Shown: one piece after another, positions 57,360-64,000 of the stretch | Layout: every line of letters begins with the position of its first letter | Numbering within the stretch: the stretch's first letter is position 1 | Notes under the pieces: generated by a model | Databases searched by the model: none | What the model saw: only the letters and a program-made list of their open reading frames with translations | What the model was told of the DNA's origin: nothing | Assembly: GCF_051106095.1 (NCBI RefSeq) | Contig: NC_135786.1 | Span: forward strand, 92,946,501-93,010,500 | Direction: 5' to 3' | Length of the DNA: 64,000 bases | DNA from: Pogona vitticeps | Taxonomy: Eukaryota > Chordata > Lepidosauria > Squamata > Agamidae | Translations under genes and position numbers: made by a program

Positions 57360-58240
57360 GATTTATATACTGCCCATCTGGCAGCCAGGTCACTCTGGAC
57401 AGCTTGCAACAACTAAACAATAACAATAACAATAACATAGTCACAAAGAACTCAACAACATTCATAAAATCTAAAGGTGCAAAATAAAAATACCATGAAA
57501 TACAACAAACACATAATAAAATAAAATAACATGAAAAGCATGGTGGTAGGTTAGATGTTAAGTTATTGGAAGCCCTATTGCATCAGGATGTTTTTTGTAC
57601 TGGAAAGGCCTGTCTAAATAACCAGGTTTTTAGTAGTTTTTTAAAGGTGTCCAGTGAAAGGGGCCTGGCAGATTTTGGGCACGAGGCTCTTCCACAATTG
57701 TGGAGCTACTGCCAAGAAGGCCTGATTTCTGGTGGTCAATTTCCAGGCCTCTCTTGGGGTCAAAACTCTCAGCCACCCTGCCTTACTGGCCAGGCAGAAC
57801 TGACAGGTAGGAGGCGCGCGGTTAGATATCGAGGTCCTAAACTGTTTAGGGCCTTATACATAGGTTAATACCATCACCTTGAAGCTGGTATGGAAGCAAA
57901 CAGCTAAGCAGGCAGGCAAGGTGGGGAAAATATGTTGGCATTTTCTAACCTCACTCAGTAGTCTGGCCGCTGATTTCTGGACTTGTTAAAGTCTCTGTAG
58001 CAGCCCCAAGGGCAGCCCCATGTGAAGGGCATTGCAGTAGTCTTATCTCGAGACTACCAGTGCATGGACCAGCGTGATGAAGGACCCAGTGTCAAGGTAG
58101 GGACACAGTTGGGCAATCCACCTTAGGTGGAAGTAGGCAGATCGGACCACAGATGCTACCTGGCATCCCATTGATAATGCTGGTCCAAGAGTACATGTGT
58201 GTCACCATTTTAAAAGAGTCAAGTATAGTCTCCAAATCCT
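57294..58240 (-). mobile_element. L2 LINE 3' part
   Basis: On the minus strand, LDTFKKLLKTWLFRQAFP and ..YKALNSLGPRYLT.. mark the L2 C-terminal region. The tail complementary to TATACTGCCCATCTGGCAGC then runs into a (TTTA)n array (57294-57359, on the plus strand). Stop codons and shifts break the frame. Confidence 0.75.
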
Positions 58241-58244
58241 GTGA

Positions 58245-58790
58245 GGTACTAGTTCCTCTCTATTTTGGTACTTGTGAGGCCTCATCTTGAGTATTGTGTC
58301 CAGTTCTGGACACCACACTTCAAGATGGATGGCAACAAATTGGAACAAGTTCAGAGGAGGGCAACAAGGATGATCATAGAACCATGGCCTATGAGAACAG
58401 ACTGAAAGAACTGGGCATGTTTAGCCTTGAGAAAAGAAGACTGAGGGGAGACAAGATAGCATGTTTCAAATACTTGAAAGGCTGCCATACAGAGGAGGGG
58501 CAGGATCTGTTCTCAGTCATCCCAAAGTGCAGGACACACAACAATGGGCTCAAGTTACAGGAAGCCAGATTTCAGTTGAATGTAAGGAAAAACTTCCTAA
58601 CTGTTAGAGCAGTACAGCAGTGGAACCAATTATCTGGAGAGGTGGTGAGTGCCCCAGCTTTGGAGGCATTCAAGAACAATTTAGACAACCATCTGGCAGA
58701 TATCCTTTGATTTGTATTCTTGCACTGAGCAGAGGGTTGGACTTGATGGCCTTCTAGCTCTTTCCAACTTCATGATTCCATGATTCTATC
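58245..58790 (+). mobile_element. CR1 LINE 3' end
   Basis: It encodes [20 protein letters not shown] and DKIACFKYLKGCHTEEGQD, then FQLNVRKNFLTVRAVQQWNQ, the C-terminal part of CR1 ORF2. The 3' UTR has GGTTGGACTTGATGGCCTTC and ends in ATGATTCCATGATTCTAT, the usual CR1 short terminal repeat. It is 5'-truncated. The frame is open over the last 138 codons. Confidence 0.9.
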
Positions 58791-58799
58791 CCCAGCACT

Positions 58800-59680
58800 C
58801 CATCCTTGGGGAATATGTCCAGGCTCAAGTCCAAGTCCACTCCACTCCCGGCTAGCCCCTAACAGGGAGGGTCAATATGCCCATGGCGAGGACAAACCTG
58901 CAGGGCTCGCTTAGGTGTGGGATCTAAACAAAATGGCTTACAAGAGGAGTAAGAGCATCCTAAAGGGGGTAGTGCAGATGTTTGAAAGAATTTCCTTGCA
59001 AGAACACACCAAACCTTCAGTAGCACATTCTATTATCCAGGTAATGTGGGTAATGAAACAAATAAGATCCTATTGAGGCTAAACCAGCATTTAATGAGCA
59101 ATATGTTAGTTGTAAAACAAAAAATTTCCAAGCCTTGATTATTGTCTCAAAAACCACATTATAAATCAAAATTGGCTAGTCTGCCATATTAAGGGGAAAG
59201 GAACTCACGTGCCTTGCAAAAAAAGTATCTGCTATGAATCATTCACTTACATCTGGTCTGGGAGTGAAAAAACCCAAAGTGGCATAAGGGCACTGAGTGC
59301 GGAGGGTATAATCTCTTATGTAAAATCTATGCAATATGATAATGCAGTTGTATTGAATATTCAGTCTTGATAGGTAACCTTTGAAATAAATTGGAATATT
59401 CTTTTTTCCTAGTCTGCCACACACGAAGAAAGCATAAACAACAATCTTGTAAAGGTCACTTGTACAGACAGCATTCAGAAGATATAAGAACTAATGTGTA
59501 GGTATAGTAAAGGCCATTATTTTCTTGCAACGGGGACAGGTTATGTCTGGTCCCACCCACCCCTTTGCTTTGTTGTCTTGGTGCTAGGTTAACTCTACAA
59601 GAACCCTGTTGAATAGACTTTACTTTGTAGCATTGATCTAAAACTTCCCCTGTTTATTGTTTATGTACTGTATGTATGTA
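58800..59680. other. Intergenic, no gene seen
   Basis: No coding sequence or repeat family was recognised in this stretch. Confidence 0.4.
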
Positions 59681-59684
59681 TGTA

Positions 59685-59957
59685 TGGAAGGACAGATCCT
59701 TAAGCTGAGGCTCCAATACTTTGGCCATCTCATAACAAGAGAAGACTCCTTGGAAAAGACCCCTGATGTTAGGAAAGTGTTAAGGCAAGAGGAGAAGGGG
59801 ACGACAGAGGATGAGGTGGTTGGACAGTGTCATTGAAGCAACCAACATGAATTTGACCAAACTCCGGGAGGCAGTGGAAGACAGGAGGGCCTGGCGTGCT
59901 CTGGTCCATGGGGTCACGAAGAGTCGGACACAACTAAATGACTAAACAACAACAACA
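59685..59957 (+). mobile_element. BovB LINE 3' end fragment
   Basis: GAGGCTCCAATACTTTGGCC and AATTTGACCAAACTCCGGGA match the end of the BovB at 41446-41721. The element ends GTCGGACACAACTAAATGAC followed by an (AAC)n tail. It is cleaner than the copy at 38421 near its end. Confidence 0.88.
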
Positions 59958-60019
59958 TGTATGTATTGTTTATGTATGTACGTATGTCCCCTCCCTCCAA
60001 TGTGTTTGCATTTGTGAGT

Positions 60020-62530
60020 AGCATAGGCATCCTTCAGTCTCGAGAGACTATGGTATCGTGCTCTGCATGGAGGACTTGGAAGAGCGTCTAGTGTGGCTGA
60101 GGAGGCCAATTTGAGAGTGACAATCCCTTCCACACTGAGGACAAATACAATCTGTACCCCGTCTAGCTCCCTGATTTTGCTGCTTTCGTGACTGCCTCTT
60201 TGCCTTGCCCTGCTGGGTGAGGGTCTCTTCAAATTGCCTCCAGGCTGAGCGCTCAGATGTCAGGGTTTCCCATCTGTTGAGATCTATTTCCAAGGCCTTC
60301 AGATCCCGCTTGCAGATATCCTTGTATCGCAGCTGTGGTCTCCCTCTGAGGCGATTTCCCTGCACTAATTCTCCATACAGGAGATCCTTTGGAATCCGAC
60401 CATCAGCCATTCTTACAATATGCCCGAGGCAATGTAGACGTCACTGTTTCAGTAATGTATACATGCTAAAAATTCCAGCTCGATCTAGGACTACTCTATT
60501 TGGAACTTTGTCCTGCCGGGTGATACAAAAAATGCGTCGGCGGCAACGCATATGGAACCTGTTCAGCTTTCTCTCCTGCCGTGCACAAAGGGTCCAGGAC
60601 TCACTGCAGTACAGGAGTGTGCTCAGGACACAGGCTCTATAGACCTGGATCTTGGTGCATGCTGTGAGCTTCTTATTGAGCCATACTCTTTTTGTGAGTC
60701 TTCAGAACATGGTAGCTGCTTTGCCAATGAGTTTATCCAGCTCGACATCTAGGGAGAGAGTGTCAGAGATGGTTGAGCCAAGGTACACAGATTCATGGAC
60801 AACCTCCAATTCTTGCATGGAGATGGTAATAGAGGGAGGAGAGTCCACGCCCTGGCACATGACTTGTGTTTTCTTCAGGCTGATAGTTAGTCCAAAGTTT
60901 TGGCAGACCTTGCTAAAATGATTCATGACTTGTTGGAGGTCTTCAGCAGAGTGGGCAACAATGGCTGCATCCCTGGCGAAGAGGAAGTCCTGGATGCATT
61001 TCAATTGGGCTTTGGCCTTTGCTCTCAATCTAGAGAGATTAAAGAGCTTTCCATCAGATCTAGTCTGGAGATAGACACCTTCTGTTGCAGTTCCAAAGGC
61101 ATGCTTCAGCATGACAGCAAAAAAGATCCCAAACAGGGTTGGCACGAGGACACAGCCCTGTTTCACTTCGCTTTGGATGTCAAAGGGATCTGATGTTGAG
61201 CCATCAAAAACTATAGTGCCATTCATTCCCTCGTGAAAGGACCTGATGATGCTAAGGAGTCGAGGGGGACATCCAATCTTAGGAAGTATTTTGAAAAGGT
61301 CATCCCTGCTAACCAAGTCAAATGCTTTTGTAAGGTCTATAAAGGCCACTAAGAGTGGCTGTTGTTGTTCCCTGCATTTCTCCTGCAACTGTCTGAGGGA
61401 GAATGCCATGACAGTGGTGGATCTATTTGCTAGAAATCCACATTGTGATTCTAGATAGACTCTGTCTGCAAGCACCTGGAGCCTCTTCAGCACCACACGG
61501 GCAAGCAGCTTCCCTACAACGCTTAAAAGAGAGATGCCACGGTAGTTATTGCAGTCGCCCCTGTCTCCTTTGTTCTTATACAATGTGATGATGTTTGCAT
61601 CCTTCATGTCCTGTGGTACTCCACCTTCGCTCCAGCAAAGATGAAAGATTTCAAACAGTTCGGTGGTGATGGTCTCTTTACAGCACTTCAGCACTTCAAC
61701 AGAGATGTTATCCTTTCCAGGTGCCTTGCCAGAGGCAAGGGAATCCAAGGCCACTTTTATTTCTGCTAAGGTTGGTTTGCTGTCCAACTCTTCCAGGACA
61801 GGGAGGCACTCAATGTTATTTAATGCTTCTTCAGTTACTACATTCTCTCTAGAATATAGCTCAGAGTAGTGCTGCACCCAGCAATCCATCTGCTGTGCTC
61901 GGTCCTGGATGATCACGCCTGTAGCAGACTTCAAGGGAACAGATTTCTTCTGTATTGGACCTAAAGCCTGCTTGATACCGTCATACATTCCCTTGATGTT
62001 ACCTGTGTCCGCTGCTATCTGTATCTGAGAGCAGATCTGAAGCCAATAATCGTTGGAACACCTCCTGGTAGTTTGTTGGACTTGGCTACGAGCAGCTCAA
62101 AGAGCTTGCAAGTTGTACTCACTAGGACAAGCTTTGTATGCTGTTAGAGCTCTCCTCTTACCCTCGATGGCTGGCATCAACTCCTCCGAATGGGCTTTGA
62201 ACCAGTCAGCCGTCTTTTTGGTCTTCTTGCCAAATGTGGACAAGGCGGTGTTGTACACAGCGTTCTTGAAATGTTCCCATAGTTCAGGTGTATTTGCCTC
62301 AGCCGGGCCTGGAAGAGTTTCCTCAAATTTCTCCACTTTTCTTTGATCATGAGTCTTGTTGATGTCAATACGTGGTCTTCCTTCCTTTTTCATGTGATAC
62401 AGTCTCTTTGTTCGCAATTTTACTCTACTGCACACCAGGGAGTGATCAGTATCACAATCAGCACTCTGGTAACTGCGTGTGATCGTAATGCTAGGAAGGC
62501 TAGAATGTCTAGTGAGGATATTTGTGAGTA
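60020..62530 (-). mobile_element. LINE with reverse transcriptase and C-terminal zinc finger
   Basis: The minus-strand frame of 428 codons (60702-61988) is a non-LTR reverse transcriptase. It has LASGKAPGKDNISVEVLKCC, NYRGISLLSVVGKLLARVVL, FIDLTKAFDLVSRDDLFKI and VKQGCVLVPTLFGIFF. The catalytic F/YADD motif is FARD at 60969-60980, so the first catalytic Asp is lost and this copy cannot be active. Upstream, 62097-62435 encodes the linker (KTADWFKAHSEELMPAIEGK). Downstream, 60048-60410 encodes GRIPKDLLYGELVQGNRLRG and a C2H2-like finger, CPQCGRDCHSQIGLLSHTRR. The endonuclease is absent (5'-truncated near 62530), and a stop and a frame change separate the parts. The clade was not settled; RTE, I/ingi-like (Vingi) and related groups are candidates. 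Confidence 0.85.
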
Positions 62531-62989
62531 AGAAACAGGCAATATAAAAAAGATAAAATGAAGACAGGCACCATAACTAAACACAACGAAGTAAAGCTTG
62601 GAACCTTAGGTTAAACATTAATTTGGGTTAAGCATTAGAAATAGGAAAAAAAATGTTCACATTTTTCAGAATGAACCCTTTTAAATAGCAGTGTCCCTGC
62701 CATAGCTCTAAAATAAACAATGAGATTTGCAGATGCCTTCACTTTTGACCGGTACATTTATTGTTCATCCATTCAGAAGTGCTCTGACACTTCCCAACAG
62801 GTATACTACACATAATACAATTCTTAGCTAGAGATGATAGTTCCGATGTGAAAGCTGTTAAGTAGAGGAAGGATGTGTGTCCAGACACAGGATCTCATCT
62901 CTCTACACATAGAGAAAGAGACACTTGTGTACATCCAGCGAGACTACTACTAGACAGGTCGGGTAATTTCTTTGACCTCTTTCAAATGC

Positions 62990-63610
62990 ACTTATTTAGC
63001 AGAAAACTATAAAAGCACTGTCTGAAAGTACAGTCTTGTACTTTTGTATACCTTGGTTCAGTCATCAATCCAAATGGAGACTGCAGTCAAGAAATCAGAA
63101 GACTAAGACATGGAAGGGCATCAATAAAAGAATTAGGAAAAACCATCAAGTGTAAGAATGTGTCACTGGGGACCAAGGCCAAGATCTTCCTCATTCTTGT
63201 ATCCCTGATTAGTTACTATGTGCAGGTGTGAAAGATGGCCAGTGAAGAAGGCTGATGGGGTGGGGGAAAGGATCGATTTGAAATATGGCGCTGGAAGAGA
63301 GCTTTGAGGATACCTTGGACTGTCAGAAAAACGAACAAGGGGGTTCTGGAGCAAATCAAGGCTGAACCGTCTGTAAAGGCAAAAATGACAAAGATGAGGA
63401 TGTCATACCTTGGGCACATCAGGAGAAGGCAAAATTCTCTGGAAAATATAATAACATTAGGAAAAGTTGAAGGCAACAGGAAAAGAGGAAGGCCAAATAA
63501 GAGGGGATTGACTTCATCAAGGCAACCACAGTCTTGAGTTTAGAAGAGCTGAGCATGGCTATCAAGGTCATCATAAGCTGGAGACAACTTGACAGCCTAC
63601 AACAACAAAC
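62990..63610 (+). mobile_element. RTE-like LINE 3' end
   Basis: It encodes YLGSVINPNGDCSQEIRRLR-like sequence, FEIWRWKRALRIPWTVRKTN, MSYLGHIRRRQNSLENIITL and KVEGNRKRGRPNKRG. These are the RTE C-terminal boxes. The 3' end is GGAGACAACTTGACAGCCTA with an (AAC)n tail. Stop codons and shifts break it. It is the same family as 21600-22345. Confidence 0.75.
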
Positions 63611-63614
63611 ATTC

Positions 63615-64000
63615 TTGACAAAAGACTGTGCAGCTCCCCTCCGCCTTACTCTTCCACAATCTACACAGGTAACCATGCCTGATTCCTTTTTTTATAGCTG
63701 TTGGACTCCTGGGGCTGTTGAGCTGTAACTTTTTGAAACGCTGCCTATTGACTAACCTCTGGGTAGGGTTTCGAGAAATTAACTCTAGATATCAGAAGTC
63801 AAGATGTGGCATCACTTGCATATAGTTGTTCACGATGAGATTTTTGGGTGCCTTCCTTCTGGGGAGGGGGAGTGCAGCCGCCTAAATAGCATACACAATT
63901 CTTTTAATGCACAGAAAAAAAATTAATGCAAGGAATGTGCAATGGCACTAAAATTCATATTCAGAATAGAATTTCAGCCCTGTCGATTCAGAATTTTAAG
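63615..64000. other. Intergenic to right edge
   Basis: No gene or element was recognised. Poly-A runs occur near 63915. Confidence 0.4.

Overview
This window is vertebrate nuclear DNA, almost certainly from a squamate reptile. The main evidence is the repeat mix: Sauria SINEs (tRNA-derived SINEs with a BovB tail, known from lizards and snakes), BovB/RTE, L2 and CR1 LINEs, hAT-Charlie-like and Tigger-like short DNA transposons, a Ty3/Gypsy element, and long (GT)n, (GA)n and tetranucleotide arrays. All calls come from reading the sequence by eye. No database search was run.

Only one host gene is supported. A minus-strand first coding exon at 6951-7136 sits in a CpG island (about 6330-7440) with GC boxes and a CCAAT box. 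Its 62 codons end in PELLEFDDDDEDLEVFSK exactly at a consensus splice donor, and they match from memory the N-terminus of long-form sorting nexin 7 (SNX7). Intron 1 fills positions 1-6950 and runs off the left edge; no second exon was found. Everything right of about 7.4 kb lies upstream of that promoter and looks intergenic.

Layout: 1-6.3 kb, SNX7 intron 1 with two adjacent hAT MITEs that both keep 8-bp target duplications. 6.3-7.45 kb, promoter and exon 1. 7.5-15.7 kb, intergenic DNA with SINEs, a 5S rRNA-derived piece and microsatellites. 15.8-19.6 kb, an unidentified coding-like sequence present twice, about 2.9 kb apart. 20-26.5 kb, RTE-like and L2 fragments and a long (GT)(GA) array. 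26.7-33.1 kb, an L2 element split by a young Ty3/Gypsy element whose two LTRs lie in opposite orientations. 34-38.4 kb, a BovB tail, SINEs and an L2 end. 38.4-41.75 kb, a 3.3-kb BovB split by a Tigger-like MITE. 42-47 kb, a Sauria SINE, a perfect 30-bp inverted repeat and a worn LINE. 47.8 and 54.1 kb, two copies (about 98% identical) of an unknown 0.4-kb segment, the second enclosed by one hAT insertion. 50-58 kb, candidate conserved noncoding DNA, microsatellites, MITEs and an L2. 58.2-63.6 kb, a CR1 3' end, a BovB 3' end, a 2.5-kb LINE on the minus strand whose reverse transcriptase active site is changed, and an RTE-like tail.

The elements form a partly self-supporting set: BovB supplies the enzyme that Sauria SINEs are known to borrow, and SINE-type tails resembling L2 3' ends appear repeatedly. 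Most of the long tetranucleotide arrays start at L2/SINE tails. The observations most worth following are the inverted-LTR Gypsy element with its tRNA-Leu primer site on the outside, the copied segment inside a hAT MITE, the perfect hairpin at 44.2 kb, and the unidentified duplicated reading frame at 16.4 and 19.3 kb.
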